A DNA stretch of 64,000 nucleotides from UBA6170 sp942491385. Lineage in GTDB: Bacteria; Chloroflexota; Anaerolineae; Anaerolineales; Anaerolineaceae. The notes under the pieces were generated by a model, which saw only the letters and a list, made by a program, of their open reading frames with translations, was not told the origin of the DNA and did not search any database. Both the position numbers and the translations under genes were made by a program. Positions 18,612 to 26,929 of the stretch are shown here, in pieces (the first letter of the stretch is position 1; every line of letters starts with the position of its first letter). The DNA lies in contig CALOAF010000005.1 of the NCBI GenBank assembly GCA_942491385.1, forward strand, positions 496,001 through 560,000, given 5' to 3'.

Positions 18612-18731
18612 TTATCTGATTTTTATCTTTATCGCTCGCCCAACATCAAGTCTAGTCTTCATAATAAAATGAAGGAGCCAATAGACCATGATAATAATAA
18701 TAGCGAGAGATAAGTTTGACATGACATTCAT
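18612..18731 (-). CDS. Ile/Leu/Val-rich leader peptide of the liv operon
   Basis: A 39-codon frame starts about 17 nt after the predicted transcription start. It contains LAIIIIMVYWLL: four consecutive Ile codons (ATT ATT ATT ATC), then Val, two Leu and further Ile and Val codons. In all, 16 of 39 residues are branched-chain. An overlapping frame (start 18727) encodes a Leu-rich peptide instead, so which is read is open. The segment at 18703-18713 can pair with 18629-18639, enclosing the Ile codons. Ribosome stalling would break that stem. No strong ribosome binding site is seen. Confidence 0.55.
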   Translation of the reverse strand: MNVMSNLSLAIIIIMVYWLLHFIMKTRLDVGRAIKIKIR

Positions 18732-18754
18732 CACATTCTTTTAGGATTTTGCTG

Positions 18755-18782
18755 ATTATACAGTGTTTTCATGATCTGTCAA
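18755..18782 (-). promoter_or_regulatory. Consensus sigma-70 promoter of the liv operon
   Basis: TTGACA (18782-18777) and TATAAT (18760-18755) on the minus strand are both perfect, with a 16-nt spacer. The predicted start is near 18748, giving a leader of about 320 nt before livJ. Confidence 0.85.
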
Positions 18783-18864
18783 CCCTTTTTGGAGAAATTG
18801 TGTAAGAGCAAAACAATAAAAGTTCTATTCCGGCTAGATCAAAATGTACTGTAAAAGGGTCTTT

Positions 18865-19873
18865 TTACATTCTTGAATTATTGGCTTTAACTGTTTGAGA
18901 GCAAATATCGATTAATTCAGCATTGGCATTTGGAGGGATTTCACAACCCGATGAGACAAAATAATTCGGATATTGACTGGTAGCTGATAATAGGTCTTGT
19001 GTTTGTTGGATAACATTCTCAACACTGCCAGATGCAAAAACAGCAGAAGGATCCAGGTTCCCACCAAGGATGACCGCCCCATTTACCTGATCAAGGGCAG
19101 CTGTCATATCCATAGGCTCACCAAAATGGTAGATTTCAGCACCTGATTCCAAGAATTTTATTGAGGTGGACCAATTTCGCACCACAATTATGCAGTACGA
19201 TCGTAAATTCATCATCCTGTGTGGCATCAATGATTTGTTTTACGTACGGAGAAGAAAATTTTCCCAGTCCTCTGGGAGAAAGCAACCCTGCTGCCGGTTC
19301 GGCAATGATCACACCATCCGCCCCCATTTCTTTGAACCCTTGTGCATATTCAATGAGGAAAGGTGTGACCTTTTCCAATAATAAGGTCATGTCATCCGGG
19401 TTGGTTAAACTGAGCTCCATCGCTTCAGAAACACCAAACAACCGTCCAGCCAATGAGAATGGCCCAATCATCCCGGCTAAAACGGGCACTCCTTTTTTCT
19501 TCCCGATGGATGCTAACCGCTGTGTTGCTTCCAGATAGACTCCCGTCCTGCCTGTCCCTATCCGCGGAACGATGAGATTTGGTATTTCTTCAACTGAACT
19601 TATTTTTCTACCAATCACAGTAGGAACTTCATGTTCAGAAAAGCGAATCTGACATCCAAAGGCTTCCGCTTCCACTGAAAGATCCATACCTGTCAGCAGA
19701 GCAGGTGTTTTATATACTTCATGCATATTTAACGATACTTCATATTGAGCATCAGCATTGGTGGCTGCCTGAACTACTGTGTAACCTGACTCAGACAATC
19801 CGCCATAAATGCCAATTGGCAGAAAAATACGTTCTTTTTGGTTTAGGAAATATTCTGATAATTTTGTATTCAT
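18865..19873 (-). CDS. Uroporphyrinogen decarboxylase-family methyltransferase (MtaA/CmuA-like), one frameshift
   Basis: Two overlapping frames together make one protein of about 335 residues. The start at 19871-19873 (MNTKLSEYFL) is preceded by AAGGAG. UroD-fold landmarks are PVLAGMIGPFSLAGRLFG, GADGVIIAEPAAGLLSP and HNCGAKL (a probable zinc-ligand His and Cys). In the second frame come HFGEPMDM and GAVILGGNLDPSAVF. Removing one base at about 19149 joins ...HLNKIL to ESGAEIYHFG. Such proteins transfer methyl groups between corrinoid proteins and thiols. No corrinoid protein or substrate methyltransferase is adjacent. The break is probably an assembly error. Confidence 0.75.
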
Positions 19874-19914
19874 AGGAACAACTCTCCTTGCTCTCAGCTT
19901 GCTGGTGTAAAGTA

Positions 19915-19942
19915 AGTATATCAAATATGACAACGTTGTCAA
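19915..19942 (-). promoter_or_regulatory. Promoter with palindromic operator for the methyltransferase
   Basis: Minus strand: TTGACA (19942-19937), 16-nt spacer, TATACT (19920-19915). The 14-bp perfect palindrome TGACAACGTTGTCA (19928-19941) covers the -35 element. A dimeric repressor is likely, identity unknown. The start codon follows about 35 nt downstream. Confidence 0.7.
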
Positions 19943-20130
19943 TTATGAGCCATGCGGATGATGCTTGCGATAGGACATTTCTATCTTGCCATAACATAAT
20001 TCAACTACATTTACTAAGATAAATTCCCTGCTGCAGAGATACATGAAATAGGGTTTGAAATTTCAGAAACTACTCATCTGTTTGATCGAAAAAGGAGCAT
20101 ATAAACATACAGGGGTTGGAATTTAATAAA

Positions 20131-20247
20131 TCAGCCTACCAGACCGAGGATAATGGCCATGATGAATCCAATTACCAGAAATAAATTCAGTGTTAACCAT
20201 CGAACGACTCCATCACCAACAGGATTAAAAATGCCTAAAACAATCAT
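20131..20247 (-). CDS. Possible small membrane peptide
   Basis: A 38-codon frame that is mostly hydrophobic. The last half reads NLFLVIGFIMAIILGLVG, a plausible single transmembrane helix ending at the stop. There is no clear ribosome binding site or promoter. It could be a remnant or chance. Kept because the composition differs from the surrounding AT-rich noncoding DNA. Confidence 0.25.
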   Translation of the reverse strand: MIVLGIFNPVGDGVVRWLTLNLFLVIGFIMAIILGLVG

Positions 20248-20328
20248 TATGATTCATAATTGCAGGGTTTTTTACAACCCGAATGTCATATTTTTCTTAC
20301 AAAATGTCGAAATAATCAAAAATAACTA

Positions 20329-20356
20329 TTGCAAAATTCTCCAAAATGAGTATAGT
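20329..20356 (+). promoter_or_regulatory. Putative promoter of the subtilase gene
   Basis: TTGCAA (20329-20334), 16-nt spacer, TATAGT (20351-20356). Predicted start near 20363, leaving a 5' leader of about 150 nt before the ATG at 20514, which is preceded by GGGAGGG. Confidence 0.55.
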
Positions 20357-20513
20357 AATCCTATTCCTGTGCACTTTTTGTAATTTCATTTCTAAAAAAA
20401 CAGAATAAATTCACAAATTTCCATATCAATCCTCATAAAAACTTCAACACAAGAAAAGACTGACATGATATTTGTATTAGTGCACCAGATCATTTTTTGG
20501 GAGGGTTTTTACT

Positions 20514-22501
20514 ATGTCGAAGAAAGTTTTTAAGTTCATCAGTTTATTGTTAGCATTGGTTTTCATTGTTTCTGTCACCCAACCGGCGTACACCAGCAAT
20601 GAAGGCAAAATGCGTGTCTGGGTGGAATTCAGCCCGGGGCGTGGCGCAAGGGTAGAAAAGTCGCTCAACGCACTGGGAGCGGCATTCCATTATCGTTTTG
20701 AGGATCTCAATAGCTTTGTGGTCACTGTCCCGGAACAAGCACTAAACGGGTTGAGAAACAATCCGAACGTGGTCTCGATTGAGGAGGATGCCATCCGCTA
20801 TCCAGCGGCGCAGGAAGTGCCGTATGGCATCGATATGGTTCAGGCTCGTGATGTCTGGGATGCTAATCGTGATAATGTTATCGACGCCGGTGCCCCCACC
20901 GGTGCAGGGATCAAAGTTTGTATCATCGACTCCGGCCTTTGGACAGGCCATGAAGATTTTGCAGGCATATCTGTCACCGGAGATGGAACCGATTGGAACA
21001 ACGACACCTGCGGGCATGGCAGCCACGTCGCCGGAACCATTGCAGCCTCATTCAATGATTTCGGTGTGGTGGGTGTGAACCCGGGCGGCGTCTCCTTACA
21101 CATCGTCAAAGTTTTTGATGGTCCTGAATGTGGCTGGTCTTATAGTTCCACTCTGGCAAATGCCGCCAATATTTGTCAGGCTGCTGGAGCTGATATCATC
21201 AGCATGAGTCTGGGCGGCACCAAGAAAAACAAACAGGAAGAACGAGCATTTGATAGTTTATATTCTGCCGGCATCTTATCCATCGCAGCCGCAGGCAATG
21301 ATGGTACCACTGCCGATAATTACCCCGCCAGCTATTCCTCAGTTGTTTCTGTGGCAGCCATTGATTCTAATAGGAACTGGGCAGACTTCTCCCAATTCAA
21401 CAACCAGGTAGAACTGGCAGCCCCCGGTGTGAGCGTCTTGAGCACGGTGCCATTTCTCAACAAGGCGTCCGTCACTGTTGCAGGAGACACCTATAATGGT
21501 CACCCGGTTGAATTCGCCGCGTTAGGAACAGCCAGTGGCGCACTGGCGGATGGTGGGTTATGCACAACCACCGGAAGTTGGGCTAGGAAAAGTCGTTCTT
21601 TGCCAACGGGGGGATATCTCCTTCCTGGATAAAGTAATGAATGTTCAAAACAGTGGTGGTACTGCCGCTGTCATTTACAACAATGAACCCGGTGATTTAC
21701 TGGCTACATTAGGGGAAGGGACTTCCACCATTCCTGCCATTGGAATAACCCAGGAAGATGGTGAATGCCTTGATAGGGAAACTTGGTCAATCGGCAGTTG
21801 TTGAAAGTTCGTTTGAGCAAAATGTGAGCGCTTACGAAGCCTGGGATGGCACCTCCATGGCCACGCCGCATGTTTCCGGTGTGGCAGCCCTGGTCTGGAG
21901 CGCTTTTCCAAATCTGACCAACGTCCAAATTCGCAATGCCCTAACAGGTTCTGCATTGGATTTAGGAACTGCTGGTCGGGACGTTTATTATGGTTTTGGT
22001 CTGGTACAGGCAAAAAACGCCTTGGTATCACTGGGGTGGATTCCACTCCCCACTTCAACACCACCTACTCCAACCCCAACTCCTACGGATACACCCACGG
22101 CGACTCCTACCACGCCTACCCCGACTGATACACCAACACCAACTCCAACCACACCTACCCCAACTGACACACCAACTTCTACTCCTGTGCCTGGAGGAAC
22201 CATTGCCCTGACCGTTACCACCGATAAGACAGTTTATTCTATTAATCAAACTGTTTATATCACTGTCGTGACAAAAGATAACAATGTGCCGTTAAGTGGG
22301 GTCGCCATCTCCGGCGAGATTATTAGCCCCAGTAACAGAGCCGTCGCAAGTTTTTCTGGAACCACAGGGACTTCCGGAGAAGTAACCTTCTCCTATCGGG
22401 TCAAACGCAATGTAGGAACAGGAACATTCACTGTCAATACAACTGCCACCAAAACAGGTTTTACCCCTGCTTCGAGCACAATACATTTCACTGTTCAATA
22501 G
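20514..22501 (+). CDS. Secreted S8 subtilisin-like protease with PA insert and Pro/Thr linker (two frameshifts)
   Basis: Signal peptide (KKVFKFISLLLALVFIVSVT), then an I9-type propeptide (ARVEKSLNALGAAFHYRFED). The catalytic triad is present: Asp in VCIIDSGLW, His in CGHGSHVAGT, Ser in GTSMATPHVSG, with the oxyanion Asn in AAAGNDGT. A PA domain is inserted before the Ser motif. A linker of repeated TPTPT units and a C-terminal beta domain (ALTVTTDKTVYSINQTVYIT) follow. The frame breaks twice, at about 21585 and 21772. Removing one base at each restores GSWAGKVVLCQRGD and GECLIGKLGQ. Only about 187 bp separate the breaks. The domains are otherwise intact, so error is more likely than decay. 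An exported degradative protease. Confidence 0.85.
22064..22190 (+). repeat. Low-complexity Pro/Thr-encoding tract
   Basis: About 125 bp of imperfect short repeats built from ACACCAACTCC- and CCTACCCCAACTGA-like units, coding for TPTPTDTPT repeats. It is the flexible linker between the protease and its C-terminal domain. Such tracts are common in extracellular Anaerolineae proteins and are prone to length change. Confidence 0.8.
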
Positions 22502-22518
22502 TCACAACTTTACGTAAG

Positions 22519-22547
22519 AACCCTGCGAACTTACCATTCGCAGGGTT
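22519..22547. terminator. Terminator between subtilase and convergent radical SAM gene
   Basis: AACCCTGCGAA (22519-22529) pairs with TTCGCAGGGTT (22537-22547) around a 7-nt loop. A short T-run follows on the plus strand. It serves the subtilase and possibly the minus-strand gene ending at 22553. Confidence 0.85.
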
Positions 22548-22552
22548 TTGAT

Positions 22553-23434
22553 TTAAATTCCCAACAAACTTAACTGCCTGATCTGTTCTGGCTGCTTGTA
22601 CTGCGGAACTTTTAAAGCAATTCCCTTTTCTGCACACAATGTCCTAAACTTCTCATTTAATTGATACGCACCATTGGCAGCACACTCATAGCGATTCCCA
22701 AATGCCCGCAGATGTTTCTGCTTCACCCCCGGAAAGAGCCTGTCCAACTGCTGTAGATAATATTCCTGCGAACCCTTGCGCTGGGTCATCCCAAAAGCAG
22801 CCAGAATATATCCTGCACCATGATCGTGTGCTAATTCAATAATTCCGCGGATATTTTCCCAGTTATCCTCAATAAATGGTAATACCGGCATCAACAGCAC
22901 CCCTACCTGAATACCCCGTTCTGCCAGATATTGCATGGCTGCCAGGCGTTCCGAAACCAGCGCTGCCCCAGGCTCTAATTTTTTCCCCAGGCCATCATCG
23001 CAGGTGGTGATGGTAAAGGAAACAAGAGCTTGTGTGTCCCGCTCGATCTGACTTAAAAGATCCGTATCCTGCATGACCAATTTGCTTTTTGTCAGCACAT
23101 GCACCGGAAAACCAAATTCCACCAATAAACCCAAAGCGCCGCGAGTTAACTGATATTGTTTCTCCACCGGTGCATACGGGTCATTCATTGAGCCAGTACC
23201 AACAACCCCCTTTTTTCGTTTGCTGGCTAATTCTTTTCTCAACAATTCCAGTGCGTTGACTTTCACCAGCGTATCCTTGAAATTCTCAATCTGATAACAG
23301 TCACTGCGTGAATCACAATAGATGCACTGATGCTGGCAACCCCGATATAGGTTCATGTTGTATTGGATTCCAAACCATGGATCCGCTGTTTTGGAATGCG
23401 AGAGGATGGTTTTGGCTTGAATTTCTTTGATCAT
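22553..23434 (-). CDS. SplB-like radical SAM protein
   Basis: 293 residues. The radical SAM motif is CQHQCIYCDSRSDCY (CxxxCxxC) near residues 33-40, followed by GTGSMNDPYAPVE, HVLTKSKLV and SFTITTCDDGLGKKLEPGA. This arrangement matches the Rv2578c/SplB-like group annotated as spore photolyase-like in non-sporulating bacteria. The spore photolyase C-terminal substrate cysteine cannot be assigned with confidence. Its substrate is unknown. It has a 52-bp gap to XdhC upstream and may be cotranscribed. Confidence 0.75.
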   Translation of the reverse strand: MIKEIQAKTILSHSKTADPWFGIQYNMNLYRGCQHQCIYCDSRSDCYQIENFKDTLVKVNALELLRKELASKRKKGVVGTGSMNDPYAPVEKQYQLTRGALGLLVEFGFPVHVLTKSKLVMQDTDLLSQIERDTQALVSFTITTCDDGLGKKLEPGAALVSERLAAMQYLAERGIQVGVLLMPVLPFIEDNWENIRGIIELAHDHGAGYILAAFGMTQRKGSQEYYLQQLDRLFPGVKQKHLRAFGNRYECAANGAYQLNEKFRTLCAEKGIALKVPQYKQPEQIRQLSLLGI

Positions 23435-23486
23435 GCTGATTCACCAGCACAATAATAGCACAAATATTCTAATATTGCAAATTCAA

Positions 23487-24527
23487 TTATTTTATTTTCT
23501 TGCCGTTCTTCACCGCCACCATTTCGGTAATGATGGCCAGTGCGATCTCTTCCGGACCACGCGCGCCAATCTCCACGCCGATGGGGGAATGAATGAGTTC
23601 AATCTGCTCATCGCTGATCCCTTCGGCTTTCAAATCGCGCACATGGTTGGCAAATGTTTTTTTCGACCCCAGAGCACCAATATAGCGCGCTTCATGCTGG
23701 CAGCCGAGCGCTAATGCCGGCACATCCAGTTTATCATCGTGTGAGATTACCACCAGGAAAGTACCCTGATCCCAGGGATAATCCTGCAGAAATTCTTGCG
23801 GCCATTCCTGCACCAAGCGATCCACATGTGGGAAGCGTTCTTTGTTGCCAAACGCCTTGCGTGGATCCACCACTGTGGTGTGAAATCCTAAAATTTTGGC
23901 ATACTGAACGAGTGGGATGGCAATATGAACAGCTCCCACCACTACCAGTTTGGGAGAGGGAGCCAGCACGTCGAAAAACACCTGCACTTCATCGTTCCCA
24001 ATCTGGAGTTGTTTGCGGACACATTGTTGCTGTCGGAAGACATCACCCAGCATATCATTGACCACTTCATTCAATCTGGTATCGCTAAACTGCCCTGCCA
24101 TTTTTCCATCCGGATAGGCATAAATCTTCTCGCCTGTCTGGGCTCCTGATAACACAGTCACTACGGCAGCCAATCGTTCTGCCTGTAAATCATGCTGGCG
24201 GCGATCAAAGCTTTCTTTGGTTAGTTTTTCAACCCATACTTCTATCGTACCCCCACAGGCTAACCCGACGCTGATAGCCTGATCCTGCGTGACGCCATAA
24301 TGCAGCAACTTGGGCTTTCCACTTTTGAGCACCTGCATGGCTTCGGCAACCACCGCCCCTTCTACACACCCGCCACTGACCGAACCGGTCATTACAGAGT
24401 CCTGGTTGACAGCCATCTTGGCCCCTAATCCACGCGGAGCCGAACCGTATATTTCCACCACCGTCGCCAGGGCAACAGCTTTTCCCTCATCAAACCACGT
24501 CTGCATGGGTTGTAATATTTCTCGCAT
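23487..24527 (-). CDS. XdhC/CoxI-family molybdoenzyme maturation factor
   Basis: 346 residues with both halves of the family. The N-terminal XdhC_CoxI domain reads ALATVVEIYGSAPRGLGAKMAV and GSVSGGCVEGAVV. The C-terminal Rossmann domain reads PKLVVVGAVHIAIPLVQYAK and YIGALGSKK. XdhC proteins load and sulfurate the molybdenum cofactor for xanthine dehydrogenase-type enzymes. No such enzyme is encoded in the window, so the client must lie elsewhere. Confidence 0.88.
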   Translation of the reverse strand: MREILQPMQTWFDEGKAVALATVVEIYGSAPRGLGAKMAVNQDSVMTGSVSGGCVEGAVVAEAMQVLKSGKPKLLHYGVTQDQAISVGLACGGTIEVWVEKLTKESFDRRQHDLQAERLAAVVTVLSGAQTGEKIYAYPDGKMAGQFSDTRLNEVVNDMLGDVFRQQQCVRKQLQIGNDEVQVFFDVLAPSPKLVVVGAVHIAIPLVQYAKILGFHTTVVDPRKAFGNKERFPHVDRLVQEWPQEFLQDYPWDQGTFLVVISHDDKLDVPALALGCQHEARYIGALGSKKTFANHVRDLKAEGISDEQIELIHSPIGVEIGARGPEEIALAIITEMVAVKNGKKIK

Positions 24528-24552
24528 AATTGCCTTCCTAAATAAAAAAAAC

Positions 24553-25122
24553 CTATTCTATCGGTTTCCTGGTTAATATCCGCGCCGCCAGTTGTTGTTT
24601 ACCTTTTGCCATGGCTTGCACATTTTCATCATACAGCAAAATTTCCCAACCAGAAAAGTATTTCAATAATTCGCCTGGTTGTAGTAAGTATTCATAGCGC
24701 AAGTGAGATTGATCCCTCTGAGAGTCAAAACGCATGGTTTCCAACACCAGGAACCCACCCGGCTTCAGATATTGCTGGTAGAGCGAAAACATGGCCCGAT
24801 CCAGAAACCAGAAGTTAAGGATGACATCAACACTTGCAGGTTTCAGATGAATCTCAGGCAAATGAACCAGCGCGGTATGAATCTGGGGGTACTTTTTCTT
24901 TGCTTTGCGCAAAGCTACCATGGAAAAGTCCACACCCAGCACATTTAACCCCTGCTCTGTCAAGAGGTTGGCATTATGCCCCTCTCCCATCGCCACGTCC
25001 AAACCCCAGCCCTGTTTCGGCAAATGCTGTAAGATTTCCCCCAGAAAAGCACGCGGTTTCGCCAGATTTCGCCCACTGGACTGATACCGGTCGTCCCATT
25101 CGGCTGCCTGATAACGACTCAT
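24553..25122 (-). CDS. Class I SAM-dependent methyltransferase (TehB-like)
   Basis: 189 residues. Motif I is GLDVAMGEGHNANLL, motif II LGVDFSMVALRKAKKKYP, then VDVILNFWFL and LKPGGFLVLETM. The substrate is not predictable. The start overlaps the end of the upstream ABC ATPase by 4 bp (25119-25122). This makes it the last gene of a four-gene metal or cofactor uptake operon. Confidence 0.8.
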   Translation of the reverse strand: MSRYQAAEWDDRYQSSGRNLAKPRAFLGEILQHLPKQGWGLDVAMGEGHNANLLTEQGLNVLGVDFSMVALRKAKKKYPQIHTALVHLPEIHLKPASVDVILNFWFLDRAMFSLYQQYLKPGGFLVLETMRFDSQRDQSHLRYEYLLQPGELLKYFSGWEILLYDENVQAMAKGKQQLAARILTRKPIE

Positions 25123-25925
25123 CTCACGTGGTCCACATTGCCAAAACGCCCATTGATCAATAATGTCACCAGACGCCCATCAATCTCCAATACTTTCACT
25201 TCCGTTCCATAGGTTTGAGTCAATTTCTCGCTGGTCAAGACCTGATCGATCAACCCAGCATCCAGCACAGCACCAGCCTTGATCAGTATGACATGATCGG
25301 CAATCATCGCGGCAGCATCCGGATCATGCGTACTGAACACAATCGTCACACCTCTTTGCGCCAGCGTCTCTAAAATCTTCAACAAGCGGCCTTTATTGCT
25401 CAGATCAAGATGTGAGGTAGGCTCGTCCAACAATAAAATCTGAGGTTGCTGCACCAATGCCCGTGCCAGCACCACCATTTGTTGCTCCCCACCGCTCAAT
25501 TCCGTCACTGCTCGCTGCTCAAGATGGTTGACTTCCAGGAGTTCTAACGTCTCACGAACCAGCTCGATATCATGGTCTGTGGGCATCTCCAGAAAACCCA
25601 ATTGGGGGGTGCGTCCTAAGAGCACATATTCAATCACTCTGAAATTAAAAGGCACCACTTCTGATTGTGGTACCAAAGCCATTACCTGCGACAATTCCGA
25701 GCGTTTATATTCTGTAATATTCTTGCCAGCAATCCAGATTTCACCCGCCTGAGGGTCCAGTAACCCTAGAATGGTATGTAACAGGGTGGTTTTTCCGGTA
25801 CCGTTCGGTCCCAGGATCGCCGTAATGCTGCCTCTTTCGACTGAAAGTGACAGATCATTCAGGATCGTTTTTCCAGGGTCATAATGGAATTGAATGTTCT
25901 CCAGCCCAATCATTGTCTCTTTCAT
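25119..25925 (-). CDS. Fe-siderophore/cobalamin-type ABC transporter ATP-binding protein
   Basis: 268 residues of the FecE/BtuD branch. Walker A GPNGTGKT, Q-loop VPQSEVVPFNF, signature ELSGGEQQM, Walker B ILLLDEPTSHLDL, switch His in STHDPDAAA. The GRTPQLGF motif in the helical domain is common in siderophore and B12 importers. It overlaps the permease gene by 4 bp. Confidence 0.9.
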   Translation of the reverse strand: MKETMIGLENIQFHYDPGKTILNDLSLSVERGSITAILGPNGTGKTTLLHTILGLLDPQAGEIWIAGKNITEYKRSELSQVMALVPQSEVVPFNFRVIEYVLLGRTPQLGFLEMPTDHDIELVRETLELLEVNHLEQRAVTELSGGEQQMVVLARALVQQPQILLLDEPTSHLDLSNKGRLLKILETLAQRGVTIVFSTHDPDAAAMIADHVILIKAGAVLDAGLIDQVLTSEKLTQTYGTEVKVLEIDGRLVTLLINGRFGNVDHVR

Positions 25926-26929
25926 CGCAATTTGATCCTTGAGCGATTAATGATGGCGACAAACATGATCGCGCCAATCAGGGATGTCAGAATACCCAAT
26001 GGGATTTCACCGGCCAGCATGGTGCGTGCCAGATTATCACTCACCACACCAAAAATAGCACCGATCAGCATTGACCCAGGCACCGAAAATTGTCCATTCG
26101 GGCCAAATACCTGGCGGGCGATCTGCGGCACAATCAGGCCAACCCAGCCAACAATGCCACTCACGGCGGTCAATACGGCTGTGGCTGAGACGGCTGCAAT
26201 CAAAATGATCAGACGTTCACGGGTGGTTTCTGCACCTAATGAGAAGGCAGTATCCTGTCCCAACGCCAGCACATTCAATCGCCAGCGCATCAGATAAACA
26301 ATCAAGAGACCAATCACCACCACCGGTGCGACGTACAATAAATCCTGCCAGGTTACACTCCATAAACCGCCCAGTAACCAGAAGGTGATTTCCTGCAATT
26401 GGGTTAATGGATCTGCCAGATACTTAAGCACCCCTAATCCGGACGAGAATAAAGCGGAAACTACAATTCCGGATAGAATCAAGCGTAATACCCAACCACC
26501 AAATTTGATGGTGCGCGCCAGAATGAATGAGCCTGCCAGCCCTAACAAAGCAAAGAATGAAGCTGAGAGTTCAATCGTCAGGCGATTGCCACCCAGCCAT
26601 AGAATCGCAATCGCTGCGCCAAAGGCTGCCCCCTGCGAAACACCCAAAAATCCTGGCTCCACAATCGGGTTGCGGAAAATCATTTGCAGCACTGTTCCAC
26701 AAACAGCCAGCGTAGCGCCTAATAAAGCAGCTGTGATAATGCGTGGAAGACGCAGCAACCACACCAGTCTCTGTGCCAAACTATCTTCGAATAACACCTG
26801 AATCGGCATCCAGAAAGGTTTTGGGTACCTGCCAATAAAAATTGATGCAACCAGGATGATCAGTAACAGCAGGGACAATATCAAAATACGTTGATGTTGT
26901 TTTGCCCACAAACTTTTGGATGAATTCAT
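25922..26929 (-). CDS. FecCD-family ABC transporter permease
   Basis: 335 residues with about ten hydrophobic segments. Family landmarks are RLPRIITAALLGATLAVCG, QMIFRNPIVEPGFLGVSQGA, GFVGLIVPQ-like GWVGLIVPQIARQVFG and EIPLGILTSLIGAIMF. It forms the membrane channel of the importer with the neighbouring ATPase and binding protein. 4-bp overlaps on both sides. Confidence 0.92.
   Translation of the reverse strand: MNSSKSLWAKQHQRILILSLLLLIILVASIFIGRYPKPFWMPIQVLFEDSLAQRLVWLLRLPRIITAALLGATLAVCGTVLQMIFRNPIVEPGFLGVSQGAAFGAAIAILWLGGNRLTIELSASFFALLGLAGSFILARTIKFGGWVLRLILSGIVVSALFSSGLGVLKYLADPLTQLQEITFWLLGGLWSVTWQDLLYVAPVVVIGLLIVYLMRWRLNVLALGQDTAFSLGAETTRERLIILIAAVSATAVLTAVSGIVGWVGLIVPQIARQVFGPNGQFSVPGSMLIGAIFGVVSDNLARTMLAGEIPLGILTSLIGAIMFVAIINRSRIKLR

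Larger units (their letters stand above)
19943..20513. other. 571-bp AT-rich intergenic region upstream of the subtilase
   Basis: This region separates the methyltransferase promoter (minus) from the subtilase (plus). It holds a possible 38-residue membrane peptide gene (20131-20247, minus) and a good promoter for the subtilase (20329-20356). The plus-strand open frame from 20153 looks like chance. No RNA gene was recognised. Confidence 0.5.

Noticed and set aside
18477..18713. Plus-strand open frame over the liv leader region
   Set aside because: It is the complement of the leader peptide and terminator, with no recognisable protein features or good start signal.
18600..18720. T-box riboswitch in front of livJ
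   Set aside because: The conserved T-box sequence (AGGGTGGnACCGCG type) is absent from the 5' side of the terminator, and the leader is short. The Ile-rich frame fits a leader peptide better.
20153..20383. 76-codon plus-strand frame upstream of the subtilase
   Set aside because: Composition is typical of chance reading of AT-rich DNA and it overlaps the subtilase promoter. No ribosome binding site.
20514..22501. Programmed frameshifting in the subtilase
   Set aside because: Two +1 events 187 bp apart without slippery heptamers, and similar single-base breaks in three other unrelated genes, point to sequence error instead.
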